Positions 21,453 through 35,600 of a stretch of DNA of 64,000 bases are shown piece after piece. Origin of the DNA: Anthopleura xanthogrammica (Eukaryota > Cnidaria > Anthozoa > Actiniaria > Actiniidae); NCBI GenBank assembly GCA_964019055.1, contig OZ025214.1, positions 6,261,358-6,325,357 on the forward strand. Reading direction: 5' to 3'. Each line of letters begins with the position of its first letter. Position 1 is the stretch's first letter. A program made the position numbers and the translations under genes. Below the pieces are notes generated by a model. It searched no databases and was not told the DNA's origin. It saw only the letters and a list, made by a program, of their open reading frames with translations.

Positions 21453-24400
21453 CTAATCAGGGGGGTTAGTAGTGGTCCTACCTAAACATGCACCTACAGA
21501 CTGGGACATGTGTAGAGGACCCAAAATCTCTGCAAATTTGGCACCTACGACATTTGCTCCTCGAAGATTAGCATCTTGGAGGTCACAGCCACTCAGATTA
21601 CAGTTCTATATGATAATAAAAAAATCATCCTATTTAAAATAAGTGTATTATTTTAAAAATATTAACAAAAACTTGTCTTTTTTGACTGTCGTGACATGAC
21701 AGTGACTATTAAATGGTGGTACAGTCAAATCTCTCATAAGTGACCCCCTTGTGAAATTGAAATGCACTGTACTAGAGCTGGTTGCTAATGAGAATGGACT
21801 CTCATAGGCACCATTGCAAATGGGCTTTCAGAATCGTGGTTGTAACTAGAGCTGGTCACTTACAAGAGTGGTCGCAAGGAGAGTTTGATTGTATTTTGAA
21901 CTTGCAAAATTATCGAGTTGTTAGTGGAACTGAAAATTGCTGGTTTTCAAATGACGTCATAGCTGCCATCTTGGTTTAACTTTACAAAAGTTTTGTAATT
22001 AGTTTCTTTTGTTACATCAACCAAAATGGCCAACGTGTCTTTTGTTTTTCCATTCTCTTGGGAATGATTGAAAACCAGCGATAGGATTTATAATTTTGTA
22101 AAGAAAAAGTCAAGTGTTTTCTATTTACATAACTAGAATAGCAACTCACCTCCAGGTCTGCACCAGCTAGTATGGCACCCCTTAGGTTACAGTTTTGGAG
22201 ATTGGCTCCTTTTAGGGTTGCAACTCGTAGAATAACATTTGTCATTTGACTTCCTTCTAAATCTGAAGCCTTGAGATTCACACCTACAGCAGAAAATGAT
22301 GATATCAAGATACATGACAAAAGAGTATATATTAATGATGAGAATGATTGTGATGATGTTAGTGATGATGATAGTGTTAGTGGTGATGATAGTGGTAGTG
22401 GTGATGATAGTGATTGTACAGTAGAGGTGGTGATGATTATGTTAGTGGTGATGATAGTGGTAGTGGTAGTGATGGTAGTGATGGTAGTAGTGGTGGTGAC
22501 TGTATTGGTGTTGTGATCACAGTGTTGTGATAACAATGTACTATCAATGATAATAACAATAATGATATGGCCAGTGATAATGTTAATAATGATTACACTA
22601 ATGTTTTTGCTGATGCAAGCGAACCAGCCTCCCTCCATCAATCACCATTTTATTGAAATAGCTTCAAAGTTTTGGTTCTTTATTTTTGTTTAGTATATCT
22701 TCGGACCCCCCCCCCCCCCCCCCCAATACCAAAAATTCCTGTATCTGCCCTTGGTGATATATGCTGATAAAGATGTTATTGATTCAATAAATCATTACCT
22801 TCAAGGTGAGCCTGTACTCCTGTAGGATCTTCAAAGTTACATCCTCGTAATGAAGCTCCTTCTAGATTTGCTCTCTGAAATCTTGTATTCCCCAGGATGG
22901 CTCCCTATAATTTACACGTAAATGTTAGAGTGAACAGCCCCCTTCACAGTTCCCTGTGCCATCTTGAAAGGTAGCTGTGCCTTTGCATCCAAGCAAGAAA
23001 TGAGGTGACCAGTTGCAATGTGTTAAAAAATTCTCTATCATTGCAAGGTCACCTCATGTCTCGTTTCGATGCAAAGGCACAGCTACCTTTCAAGATGGCA
23101 CAGGGAACTGTGAAGGGACTTGCTTATGTACACTTTTACAGACTACATGTATATATAGGCCTTGCTAGCAGCCAAACAACAGTCTGTTTTCATAGAACCG
23201 AGGTTCATTGAGGTCAACTGCAATTAATTGAGGTCTATTGCAAATGATTGATCAACATTTAGGATGCTTTCCAGTAGTCAGAACTGGCAAGCCAGACCGG
23301 TACATTCATAAAGAGAATTCCATTTTTAAACCGAACTGTCCAGCCAAATCAAGCAATTCCTAAATCGTATGCTCTATTCTGATGATATGTATCAGGGGAG
23401 AATTACCTAGTATTCTCCCCTGTATGTAAATAAAAACTTTGGGAAAACTATTGAGAAAAAGGCCTTCTCCCTTTTAAGTTGAGCGGTCTGGCCGGTCAGT
23501 ACATAACTGCAAATAAGGTTATTGGTAGACTTACATCCAAATGCGCATAAGAAAGGTTAGCATTCTCTAATGAACAGTGCGACAGGTTTGCTCCAGCTAA
23601 GTCCGAGTGACTTAGATTAGCCATCTTGAAGTTGATGTGCCGCAAGTCCAAGTTTGAGAGATCAGCACATTCTAAATTAATACCCTGCAGAAAAAAAGAA
23701 GCATTTAATTTTTAACTGTTTTCATTTTGTGTGACCCGTGACGCTTGATGTCTCATTTACAAACTAGCATTTCAACAGCTGTCATTCAAATAAACTTTCA
23801 GTAAGAAAATTTAAAAAATAATATCTTGAGGGAGATTTTGGACAATCAAAGATTTTAATCCTCTAATCCTCTAAGATCTTTAATTCAGTCTAAAATTTCT
23901 CTCAAAAATGTAATTTTTACACTTGAATTAGTAATTTTTCTAGTTTAGTTCTTTGATTGATGGCCGTTGAAATGCTAGTTGGAAAACGAGACATAATATG
24001 TTACTTAATTGGCTCAGATGGCTGGGTACAGGGGTGGTAAGGGGGTGGAGGGATTGGGCAGGGTCTCAGTCTGGTTCATAGAAATTAAAGAAGGACAATC
24101 ATGGCTCATGAAAATTATCAAACATTCAAATTCAAGAAAATTTACAATTCATAAAGTTTAGAACATGCTCATCACAGATCATGAAAAATATAAAACCCTG
24201 TTCACAATTTCATGTGAAAACCCCTCACCAACCCTGAGTAGTAGGTACTACTTTTGTTCTAAACATTTTTTTTACAAATGGTTAGACCTGTGCCATGGCT
24301 TAGATGACCACATAAAGAGTGTTTTAAACATTATATCTAACTTACTTGGCACCTTAATTCTCTTGTTGAAGGTGTTGATAGCAAAATTCGCACAAACTCA

Positions 24401-27400
24401 TTTCTATTTAGTGATTCATCTTGTAGTTTTTCTATTGTCTGAAACAATCAAAAGCCATTGAATATATGTATATTGTGAAACTATTTCCATCTTTTACAGT
24501 GCTACATGTACGTGCTGTACCATGAACACTAGACTAATTTTTGACAACTTTTTTTACATCTTTTTTACAACTTTTAATTGTGCTCTTTACCGCAAACCAA
24601 TTAGACATGCATAGGCGCTTCACTTTGATGTCTCGGTATCGTAACATTGATGTAAAAACTCCGCCTATTGGGACATTAAAGTGAAGCGCCAATGCCTAAT
24701 TGGTTAGCGGTAAAGAAAACAATTAAAAGTTGTCAAAATTAGTCAAAAACATGTGGAAGTGTTCACGGTACGGCGCATAGCACTGTAATAAAAGAGATCA
24801 TTTTTTCTTGATTAAGAACAATGGGAAATTAAAGCAGTGCCTTTACTGTAAATTGTTTATACCTTGACCGTTTCTTCAAGCTCCTCAATCATATTTGTAA
24901 TGCCAAAAAACTTAGCTTCCTCAAGAACACCTGCAAAGGATTATGGTAAATAAATAAAATAAAATAGAATTATGATGGCTCTTCTTCCACTGGATTCCAA
25001 TTGGAATTTAGAAATTGATTTTTGAGGAAGGAGAAAGGAGAAGCACAGGAGAGAATAATGGTATACATATACCTTGCCATAAAATTGAAATAGCTTCCCA
25101 TTGTCTTCCAGTAATTCATCCAGTTATGGCTACAGTACAGCTACAGTACGGCTACAGTACAGCTACAGTATGAATACAGTACGGCTACAGTACAGCTACA
25201 GTATGAATACAGTACAGCTACAGTATGGCTACAGTACAGCTACAGTATGAATACAGTACAGCTACAGTATGGCTACAGTACAGCTACAGTATGAATACAG
25301 TACAGCTATAGTACAGCTATAGAAAGGCTACAGTATGGCTACAGTACGGCTACAGTACAGCTATGAATTTATCGTATCTTTTCCCACTCATGAAAACCGC
25401 TCTATTACTGTATGTGGATTATAGAATTATAGCATGTTATTAACAAAACAGTTACCTCTGGGGTTGACACCTTCATCAAGAATCACATGGCCCTGTCTTA
25501 GGTAATTCAAAATGGGTTCAAAGTACACTGGGCTTCTGTCAATCAAATATGCTCCACTGGGATCTCTGACGCTGCACCAAGAGTCTACAGATAGGTAAAA
25601 GAAAGAGATACTGTATCTTAGAGCTAGTGCAGCCAGTGAATGAATGAAAAATGGGTCAAATTGGAACCAGATGATGATGATACTGATAATGATGATTATG
25701 ATGGTGATGATTATTATGGTGATGATGAGGAGGAGGAGGATGTTGGAGATGATGATGATGATGACAATAATGATGATGATTATGATGGTGGTGATGAGGA
25801 GGAGGAGGAGGAGGATGTTGGAGATGATGATGATGATGACAATAATGATGATGATTATGATGACAATAATGATGATGATTATATATGATGGTGGTGATGA
25901 TGAGGAAGAGGATGTTGAAGATGATGATGGTGATGATGACAATAATGATGATACTGATGATAATGATGATGACACTGATTATGATGATGATAATGCTGAA
26001 GATAAGAATAATGATGATGATGGCCAAGTTAAGATGTCTGGCAGGCTATAATCTTTAAATTTGATTTATGATTCCTGTATTTCTATTTGATAAGTACTGA
26101 CATGAAGCACTATGTACTGTAGATGTCCATGGTTCATTATTGATAACATTGTATAGATAAATGATCCCTTACCTGTGACAGAAAACATCTTTGCAAGCAT
26201 GCTGTTAGATTTTGATAATAAAGTAGCTCTGAAATTATGCAAGAAAAAATAAAGAAATAAATGAAGATACAAATTAATCCTTTCATTTCATTCCAGTAAA
26301 TTTCTGTTATAAAACCATATTTTGTGATAAAACTATACTGTTTCAGTACCTTGTTGTAGTAAATAATTGTCCTCCTACATTGAGTGTGACCCAGTCACTG
26401 TATGCTAAAGATAAAAGAAAAATACATTATCAGTGAGAGTTAAATGTCTCATGATCAATTTGTGGTCAATTTTTATTTTGCTGCTCTCAAAAGTCAAAAC
26501 TCCCGAGACATCCAAAAATTGTCAAAGATATAGACCCCTTGCACTAATAGACCATTTTCGAGATGCACAATGATTTCAAAAATATCGAAGGTACAGACAT
26601 GACCTCAAGGCATTTTTGGGCAGCGTCAATAGCGTGCATGATCTTGGCCATGTTTGCGCCTTCAATATTTTTGAAAGCACTTACGCATCTCGAAAATGAT
26701 CTATTCCCATAGCAGCTGAGTTTGGAGGACAAAACAATATAATTCTACCCTCCTGAGAATTGAAGGTCTAGAAAGACAAAAAAAGTTTTTTTTGAACTCA
26801 CATTTGCTTATTAAGTCATCAGTTTTGTTGGTTCGTTTATGGAGAAGAGAAGGAGAAAAGAAAACATTGTTTGATGCTATAAGAGAAAATAATAATCATT
26901 AAAATATTTAAAAATAAAGAATTCTGGTCGTTAATGCAATCAAGCCATTTGCACCACAGCCAAGCTAAGTCAAGCCATGTGAGTTAGAATTTAGCATCTT
27001 TTTTTTGTTTTTCAGAGGGATGTAAACCAGAGAACCCAGAGAAAACTCTCTAATCAAGGGAGAGAGACCTAAAAAGCCTACTCAAATGAGATACTGAATC
27101 CAGGAATCAAACCTGAGACCCGAGAGGAGAGGCACATACCACAAAACCCTTGAAAAGGTGAGAAATGACTGGTAACTTATCTTAACAGAGGGGAAGATTT
27201 GGGGAATTGGGATACAGAAATGAATAAATACAGCACTGTAGACTAACCTGGTTTTTCAGATGCTACGAATAATACCTCATCATCCCTAATTAATGAAATA
27301 AAAATAAATTATGAGGATTACAAGTAAGAGATATAGAATGTTTATAATATTCACTATAGATTTCACAGAAGTGTGGCATGCATTAAACATTTTGTCATCC

Positions 27401-28220
27401 TTTCAGATGCAAGACGTTTATTATTCTACTGATCAATATCAACATTTTAGTCTACATTTCTTTCTCCATGGGTCATCATTTTGATAATTTCCTTCCCCTC
27501 AAAATTTTCCAAAAGGATGCTGACTCATGGAGAACGGAATGCAGACTAAAATGTTAATGTTTGTCTGCAAACGTCAAGCTTCTAAAAGGTGGATAATATT
27601 TTTAATGCATGCCACACTTCAGTAAAATCCATAGCAGTTCCAAAACATATCCATGCCACTCCCCCCACCCCTCCCCATCACTCTATGATACGTACATGTA
27701 TGTGAAACTAAAAGTCACACTTTTTGAGTCAACTCCAGAATACAGTACATACACAATTGCTTTTAACCCACCTTATAAGTTCTATATCATCAACACGGCC
27801 TCCTTTAACTGTATATATCCCTTCTACAGAGCTCAGCAGGAATTTCTCCTTGACAATTCGTTCTAGTTCTCGTATGGTTTTGGGAACACCAACAAGCTAA
27901 AATTATAAAATAAACACTTAAGGCTTGAGCAAACGGATTTAAACAAACCATACAATTCACTAACACCTAGAACTTCTATCTTAAGTATTTCTCAAAGAAA
28001 TTTTAACATTTCATTACTTTTTCTACGAATTTTCTTCCGTAGTAAAATATATTTTATCGAATTCCGGTTTTTTGTGAACTTTTTTCATTCATTCTAAGTT
28101 CATTTCGTCTAGGATGTATTTTTGTCAGTAATTCAAAGCTATACTCATTTAAACTACCTTGCCTTCGGAGAGTATACCGTCCTTGTAAACGACAGCTCTT
28201 TTAGGGTTATTGCTGGCCAT
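21453..28220 (-). CDS. KCTD9: BTB/POZ and pentapeptide-repeat protein, KCTD9 orthologue
   Basis: Thirteen minus-strand exons: 28158-28220, 27772-27896, 27248-27285, 26802-26876, 26350-26404, 26173-26228, 25456-25584, 24863-24930, 24346-24438, 23535-23684, 22799-22904, 22150-22283, 21453-21605; 414 aa (human about 389). Order: N-terminal KHA-like domain ([20 protein letters not shown]), BTB ([42 protein letters not shown]), [12 protein letters not shown] linker, then pentapeptide repeats ([54 protein letters not shown]), ending near PLHMSQSV with a short extra tail. KCTD9 is known as a Cul3-binding adaptor; substrates are not shown here. Several introns hold GAT arrays and MITEs. The start [15 protein letters not shown] gives the usual N-terminus length. 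The frame stays open about 120 codons upstream, but that stretch resembles nothing I know. Confidence 0.93.
22286..22545 (+). repeat. GATGATAGTGGTAGT-type array, KCTD9 intron
   Basis: Degenerate GATGAT/GTAGTG trinucleotide-based array between exons 11 and 12 of KCTD9. Confidence 0.8.
22936..23119. mobile_element. Hairpin MITE in KCTD9 intron
   Basis: CCCTTCACAGTTCCCTGTGCC..CTTGAAAGGTAGCTGTGCC pairs with the same sequence inverted at 23050-23119. The arms are about 80 bases and the loop about 25 bases. Confidence 0.75.
23261..23510. mobile_element. MITE, AGGRTGCTTTCCA family, copy 1
   Basis: It starts AGGATGCTTTCCAGTAGTCA, then GAACTGGCAAGCCAGACCGG; the right part has GGTCTGGCCGGTCAGTAC. A second copy with matching outer and inner sequence lies at 60472-60682, which confirms a mobile family. 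Confidence 0.75.
24493..24793. mobile_element. Hairpin MITE in KCTD9 intron
   Basis: TTACAGTGCTA...ATGAACACT...AATTTTTGACAACTTTT pairs with the sequence at 24720-24793. The inner arms are TACCGCAAACCAATTAG / CTAATTGGTTAGCGGTA. About 300 bases, no frame. Confidence 0.75.
24946..25058 (-). mobile_element. SINE fragment (3' half)
   Basis: On the minus strand it matches the SINE body: AAAATCAATTTCTAAATTCC then AGTGGAAGAAGAGCC and an ATTTTATTTATT tail. The tRNA head is missing. Confidence 0.65.
25117..25365 (+). repeat. Minisatellite TACAGTACAGC / TACAGTATGAA
   Basis: About 23 units of 10-11 bases, alternating GCTACAGTAC and GAATACAGTA types in higher-order blocks, inside a KCTD9 intron. Confidence 0.9.
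25668..26025 (+). repeat. (GAT)n-rich array, KCTD9 intron
   Basis: Long degenerate GATGATGAT array with two internal copies of a GGAGGAGGATGTTGGAGATG block. It is open in several frames (DDD/MMM/III), which are not genes. Confidence 0.9.
26540..26706. mobile_element. Hairpin MITE in KCTD9 intron
   Basis: ATAGACCATTTTCGAGATGC pairs with GCATCTCGAAAATGATCTAT. The inner arms TTTCAAAAATATCGAAGG / CCTTCAATATTTTTGAAA continue the stem. Confidence 0.7.
26998..27160 (-). mobile_element. Degenerate SINE fragment
   Basis: The minus strand resembles the tRNA-like head with GGTTTGATTCCTGGATTCAG, then TGAGTAGGCTTTTTAGGTCTC, CTCTGGGTTCTCTGG and a T/A tail. It is clearly decayed. Confidence 0.5.
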
Positions 28221-29611
28221 TTTGAGGGGATTTTTTCGTAATAATTCAGCATTAGTTTTGCAAACTTCTTTTATATTCTGCCATCTTGAGTATACTAGTT
28301 CCCAGTATCCCACCACAGGAAGCCCATAGGTGTAAGACCATATTAGTTTGGATACCGGGTCATCGCTTATTGAGGCGATCTGGGGGTAGGTTAGTGCAAA
28401 TGAGTTATTCATCTTCAAAACGGGGTTTGAGTGGTAGTGTACAACAAAATATGAGACATTAATGGTGTTGGGAAGAAAGGGCCAGGATGTACCAAAAGGT
28501 TCATCACTGGAGACCATTCTCATTTCCAGAGCTTGTGCTACTGCCAGACAGTGCAGGCTCTGGTAGGGATGGCGGAGCACATTTTAAAAATGTAAAAGAC
28601 TAGTAGTATGTAAAAGAAAAACTCCACGGTCCATGTCTGGGAAAGAGAAAGATTGGATACAATTGTGGGGACATTAGGGGTCAGGTAACTAGATGTGTTT
28701 TGATATATACAATCTCTCCACCCCTCCCCCCCTTAAATAATGAAAAGTCCTTATAATTTTCTCTCAAATATATTTATGTCAATTATCTTGAGCTGCTGTG
28801 CAAGTCTTTATTTTTTCTGTATCAGTTATATAATTTTTTCCAAGAAATATATTTTTGGTTTTATTCCTTTGCTATGCTCTTCTTGAGCTGCTAGCAGGAA
28901 TGTAGCCAGGGGGGCCCAGTGGGCCCGGGTCCCCCTCCTCCATTGTGTTTGCCGTTTTTTTGGTCAGCCGTTTTTTTCGTTGGCCATTTTTTTTGGTTGG
29001 CCGTTTTTTATGGTTGATTTTCTGAAAACGGGTTTTGGGCCCACCCTAAGTCAAATTCCTGCCTACAGCCCTGGCCTGGCAAGCCTATATGAGTTATATA
29101 ATTTCTTCAAGAAATCTATATTTTTTGCACTAAATTAAACCTGCTGGTATAAACAGCTGCAATTCTTTCCCACATTAAATGCAATTTTTGAATAATTTTC
29201 ACTGAGTTGTTGAAGCAAGAGGAAGTTCCTGCAACAACATACTAGTGGCAACAATATAAGAAAAAGAAAAATGGTAATTTAAAAACATGCATGTTCCTAG
29301 GGCATGTCAGCTGCTTCTATAATTTTTTAGCTGAATATAATCTCAAACTAGTTGGCAACACTAGAAAAACTGCAGCATGTTTTGCGCTTGGTACTCAGTA
29401 CTTGAGCATTATACCTTTCAAACCCCTGGTTAGGCTTGGTCTGTTAAATTGATCAATATTTGGTACGAAATAGTGTGAATAGACAATACAAATTTAGTTT
29501 TGTTTCACACATTCTATCATTTCTATACTAAAAATACTATTGTAAAATTGGTTAGAATCAGAATGGCATGGCTACATCTCATGGGCTCCCTGTGTACATG
29601 CAAAGGCTTCA
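28221..29611. other. Region between KCTD9 start and XPNPEP1-like gene 1 end
   Basis: KCTD9 promoter and 5' UTR should lie just above 28220. At 28940-29030 about four units of a 23-base GGCCGTTTTTTTGGTT repeat occur. Nothing else is recognisable. Confidence 0.5.
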
Positions 29612-32600
29612 TTATTCATTTTGACACTGCAGTGGTTTTGTTTCAGCAATCAACCAATCAAGTGCCTCTTTCTTTCCTTGTTCTTTGAGGACTGGACCAA
29701 CTTTAGACAGACACTCAGCATGGTATGCATTCAGCCATTCGATCTGTTAAAGATACAGAGTAAGATACCACATTTATCTCTTTGAGTGGGAAAAGTATTG
29801 ATATGTGCCCGAGAGGCATTCTCTTTCACTTTTGACCCCAGAGCCCAGGGGCAGATGCAGACAAGAATATAAGGAGGGGCTTGACTGAATGTTGCGAATG
29901 ACACTGACAGAACTTGGAAAAATATTTAAAAGTGTGCTTTCTGTTCCACTTCAAGATTTTTAGCTGGGGGGGGGGGGGGGGGGCTGTAGCCCCCCTTTGC
30001 CCCTCCCTGGATCCGCCCCTGCTGAGCCATGGCATTTTATCAAGCATGTGCAGTAAAAAAAATGGCAAGCTAAGGCAGGTTGAGAGTGCTTCCACAATTA
30101 TGCACTAAAAAGTAAATGAAAATACAGGTAGCCCAGATGCTAAATGTAACTGTTAGACTGACAATAAACCACTGACAAAGGTAACCCACCTCATCTTTAG
30201 TAAGAAGTGACATCACCAACATTTTCCTTGAGAATGGTACCTATAAATAAAATGACTTAGAGTTATGCTTATATGATCCATAACACTACAGTACAAACGC
30301 TTAAAGGTCCATGCATTTTGTTTTATGCCGTTCACAGGGAGTGATTACTCAGTCTCCCAAACCAGAGGCTCAGGACTGAATCACTCAATTTGCAGCAGGA
30401 CGAAAAGCGAAGAAAAACGGAGAAAAAGAGGAGAAAAACTCTCAAAGCACAGGAGAGAACTACCAAGCAACTCTACTGATTGGTTAAGGGAACCCACGAC
30501 CCGCGCAATGGTGAGAGGCGGCGCATTACAGTGCACACCACCCGTACTTCACATATTATCTTGGTTTTTATAAATACAGCTTATTGGAGTGAGATAGTAA
30601 GAGTGCGGCGGTAATAAGAGTAATAAAATCCGAGCTTTTTGTTGCGCAACTGATTGCCGTGATGCAAGTAGTAAAGTGAATGCTTCCAGTGCTATTATCC
30701 CACGCGCGCAACATGTAATCTTTATCGCACGAGGAAGCATCTATATATACACGTTGTACTGGAAGAAAATGTGGATAAAATGCCTCATTCATTAGAGCCA
30801 GCTAGAGCGGCTTTCATACGAGTGGGAAAAATTAGGGAGGCAAATTGGCAGCTGTACTGTAGCCGTATCTTAATAGCATTTTTCAAGGTTACTAAAAATA
30901 GATAGATCGCAAAGCCTTGTGGGATCGAAATGCGGACAAACTTTGTAACAAGGCTTCGGTTACAAGGAAAAGAAGATCAATATTAGTCGAAAAAAAATAG
31001 TTTCTCCACGAATTCACCATTCCCCTTATTACGTCTTCATACCACGACGACCACTAGAATCCTCTTTGAATTATTTTTTTTCAAAAACATTCTTATATGC
31101 ACTCATACGATAACCAATCGTTCTTATGGGAAGCCATTTCAATGTTACAGCATGTCGTACCGTGTACGTGCTATATACGAAAACCGTTACTTGAACGAGC
31201 TGAATGGATAGAATTGTCAAATATTTTACTCACAAATGAAACAGGTTCAAATTTTAAGAATCCACGATTCTTGTGATTATTCTGTAAAGAAATTCAAAAA
31301 ATGTAGGTTACACCCATTTTCATAATTACGCAACCCATAATCATATCTAGTAAAATACCACCAACATGGCGACGATAAAGAAAATTCCCAAAATATTTTG
31401 CGAGAAATAGGATGCTGTTTATTTACCTTGAGCTCAGCAGGCCTGACCACGAACATGTTCTCATGGCGAAACTTGAACTTCTCGTCGTCTTCATAAAAGC
31501 CGGGTTCTGGAAATCCATGAAAAAATCATTAAAATTTATATCATAAAAATTTAATATTCAGATGGTGATGGATTATTATGAAACACCGTTTTTCTTTGTC
31601 CTAATTTGACTATTACACATTATAACATTAAGTAGTTTTGTTTCACGGATTAATAAAATTACTCCGTAGTAACAGTATTAGTAGTAACAGTAATAGTAGT
31701 GGCAGTAAAAGCAGTAGCAGTAGCAGTAGCAGTAGCGCAGTAGCATCAGCAGTATTAGTAGTAGCAGAAGTGGCAGCAGCAGTAGCAGACTAGCAGTAGC
31801 AGTAGCAGACTAGCAGTAGCAGTATAGCAGCAGCAGTAATAGTGGAAGTAGCAGAAGCAGCAGCACCTTTACCAAAGTATTCCTTGAGACTAGGGTGTTA
31901 ATTACCAGAGGTATCAATATATTGTAAATTATGAGAGATAGTGGTTGTGGTGATAATGATATAACGAAAGTAGGTAGCACTAAAGGTAGCGATAGCAAAC
32001 AATAACAAACAGAATATATTGACTCTCACCAATCGTCACAAACATCCCATCGTGCAGAGGAAGCGATAGATAACTAGTCCTACCCCACGTTAGAGCTTCA
32101 GGATTCTGGACTCTGGCAATACAGTAAGGACCTGTAATATCAAAAAGTCATTCCAATAAACTTGGGCACTAATAATTATACTTAGCTGTTAGTGTTCAAT
32201 AGATGCAAAGGAACAAAAAGAGACAAAACGTTTAGCGTCTAATATTAATTTTCATTTGATTAATAAGTAGTTTCCAGGTTTATTGGAATAACTCTATCAA
32301 CATAAGCAAACATCTAGCGCAATAGCTGTTATTACGAATGCATGCAAATGAGATATTCTTTTGTTTTAAGAATCACACAAGTGAGGCTATTGGGTCGATA
32401 CAATGCTTGTTGTCTCATTTGCATCTCATTTGCATGCATCTGTAATAACAAATATTAACTTGAACTTCGAGACGGAGAATAAAATGTACCGAAGACACTA
32501 TGTTCCATAGTGATTACCTTCCACGACGAGTAACACGTGACCCACACCATGTCCTGTATATAGTAGATAGTCCAGACCGATATCCCATAAGGCCTTGCGA

Positions 32601-35600
32601 GCAAAGGCATCCAGTGCGTGACCTATTGGAAGACGTTAAAATTGATCATGGTGATCACCATCAAAGTATGAATTCTAGTGTGTTTGTTTCACGTACAAGA
32701 ACATTATCATCATGCCTCATCGCGATTACTATTGCTATCACAATTATCATCGCCATTGTCACCAACATGATTAACCACCACCATCATCATGACTCAGAAC
32801 GTCATCAGATATCATCACCATCATTGTAAATGTCATCAACCATCACCACTATCATCATCGTGAACGTCATCAATCATCTTCACCACCGTCAACATCATTA
32901 TGAACGTACGTCATCATTATTCATCATCATCATCATGGTGAACGTCATTATCATCACCATCATCAATGATGTTATCATCATCAATTTCATCATCATCGTC
33001 AAGAAGAGTCACTCTTTGGAATCCAATGTTTTAATCCTATTTATTTTATATATTTTTTAAATTCTCGGCGACTGACCTGTTGTATTGGTGGGGAAAACTG
33101 TTTTCGCAAGATCAACGTGTCCCTTCAAGACACGTGTGTAACATTCCCGGTGCCATGGTGATGGAGTACCATAATGCATCACGCGCGAGATATTGGTTGT
33201 TCCGTCTCTGTAGATATAAAGGGGGGAAAACATCAAAGACTCGCCACAACCGTGAATGAAATTAATGTTTTATGATTAAAAATTCCAGTTATGGCATATG
33301 TAAGTAAAGAGTGTTAATGATGACTTTAAAAAGCAACAAAATGGGAGGAGTACTTCGCGTAATATATATATTTTTTTACAAATTAGGCTATCAGCCCTTG
33401 AAGTGCGTCAGTTCTTCCAATGCAAGATACCTCCCCGTCGAGCAACAACCTTCAAATATTATGACAAAATGAATGACAAGGTTGGGTATTGGAGTAAGTT
33501 TCGTAAAATAAAGCTGTATTGCAGCTGTAACGTCGACTGTGATTGGATGAATTAATGGCAGCTAGACCCTGTACACGCTGTAAGTAGGTACCGTAAGTTT
33601 CCCACTCAAAGGATGAACATTCTTATGGGAAGCCATTTCAATGTTACGGCATGTCGTACCATGTACGTGCTCTAAGTCAGTACCGTACATTTTCCACTCA
33701 TACGATAACTTATCTCATGGGAAGCCATTTCAATGTTACAGAAGCTCCTATAGCTTCTGTCTTATTAATGAAGCTGCATCGATAAAAGAAATACATACAA
33801 ATAGTGTCTTCCTGACGCGTTGAAGTACATTCCTTTGTCAGTTATCGTCTTGCCAGTCTCTGAGCTAAAAAGGAAGAAATTATTTAATGATTTGCCTCTT
33901 TCATTTACGCAAGAAATTCTAACTAAGCACTGCATGTGTACTACAAGCAGTACTCTATGAAGAGCGCGCACAAGTTTTAGAGTACAATTATTCGGACTAT
34001 GAAATCCTTGTGGTACGGTCACGGTCAAGGCACGTCAATGGTGAGATATGTTGAACCAATCACAGCAAGCTAACATCCATCTAATCAGAACTCTCGGTCA
34101 CGACATACGAAATTTATTCTATTCTATTTGCGCATGCGTTGGTCTTGAAACGCAGGCAGGTCTGTTTTCCCGCCTAAGTTGTTGGGGTGGATTGCGGTAG
34201 AGTTGCTTGTTGGCTCTCTCCTGTGTTTCAAAAACAAATTGTCGGTCCCGCGCGGATTATATCGGCGGTTTTCCTTGCTCTGCAGACATCAATTTCTAAA
34301 GCAAATTTGATCTATTGAAACAAGGGCCAAAGCCACTAGCTGGCTAATATCTTAGGGCTACTCTCATAAAACAAGGACATGTAAGGGACGAAATATAAAC
34401 TTTATTACTCAACTTCAACGAATAATCTAAATTTATTATCTCCTCTTGAAATTAAGGGTAAAAAAGTATTTCTATCACCTGTCACTAGGATTTCCGTCTC
34501 CAAAAAATGAATGCGTCTTGAAGGAGTTGTCCAGAAAATCCTTTTGTTGCCTGATAAAACAATAGTTTGTAATATAATTCACGTGTTTTCAAGTAGTATA
34601 GACTCTTTGCACTAAAATCCCTACCAGGGAGTCAACAAAATGAACAATATTAACATCAAAAGACCAGTAATTTTGATCTTTTACTTTTAACTGAATTGGG
34701 CTCCCTGTGATCTTACTTGCAAAATTCCTCTTGTTGAGCAGCAGCTGAGACCTCAGTCACGTGACCTTTGGGAATCTTAAAAGTAAAAATTATCAAAACT
34801 AACCCACATAATTTAGAAAGTTAATCTATATATGTTTGTGTGGTCGCCTTTTCTGAGTTCGACAGGAAGGATTGTGGTCTAGCTTGAATACAAACAGCAT
34901 CGTACAAGAGATGTTTGTACTCGACCACAATGGACCATAATCGCTATCTCAAAAAAGGTCTGTCTTTAGAAAAAACAGGTGCGCAATTTTGAAATCTAAT
35001 GAAGTTGTTACGGAACCCTTTAATTAAGATCTATAACTGAGCTTACCTCTCGTTCAAGCCAAGACCAGAACTCACAGAGACCAACAGCGTCACGAATCTG
35101 TGAGAAACAAAAAAATACAGACTATATTATTGCTCCTAGGCCATGTCTACGAAACAAGGTGACCTTTAGTGAAGTTTAGGTTTAAGTTGAAGTTTAAGTT
35201 TTCAAGTCAAGATGGTGCCACTATGATATTCCACTGATACTGTGTGCTGGCCTGAGCTGCCTTATAGACCCCTTCAGCACACCGGAATGCAGCTCAATCG
35301 GAAGGAAAAAACAATAGGTTTCAAATTCTCAGAAGATTGAAATCATTTTGTTTTGTCCTCCAAATTGAGCAGCTTAAAACGTTTTCTTCTCATTGAAGTA
35401 AAGTCGTTTTCACCCCCATCAAGGTATTTAGTCCTGACCAGAAGAATGGCCCATAGTGAATGAATTACCGGAGTCGTGAGTGTTCAAGCATGTAGCCTCC
35501 GTTGCTTCATGGTCAACAACGACAACCGCAGACCGCCAAGCAATGCAGGCTAACCTTTGGAATTAAAGAAAAAATGTCGGTAAATCAGCATACTTACATG

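Noticed and set aside
25427..26051. Asp-rich, Met-rich and Ile-rich frames
   Set aside because: GAT trinucleotide array inside a KCTD9 intron; no conservation expected, and true exons lie on both sides.
28221..28580. Upstream in-frame extension of KCTD9 by about 120 codons
   Set aside because: No similarity to KCTD9 N-termini; MASNN gives the normal start of the first domain. A real longer isoform cannot be excluded without transcripts.
34185..34310. Possible further SINE (GGATTGCGGTAGAGTTGC, CTCTCCTGTGTTTC)
   Set aside because: Only short motif matches remain; too decayed to call.
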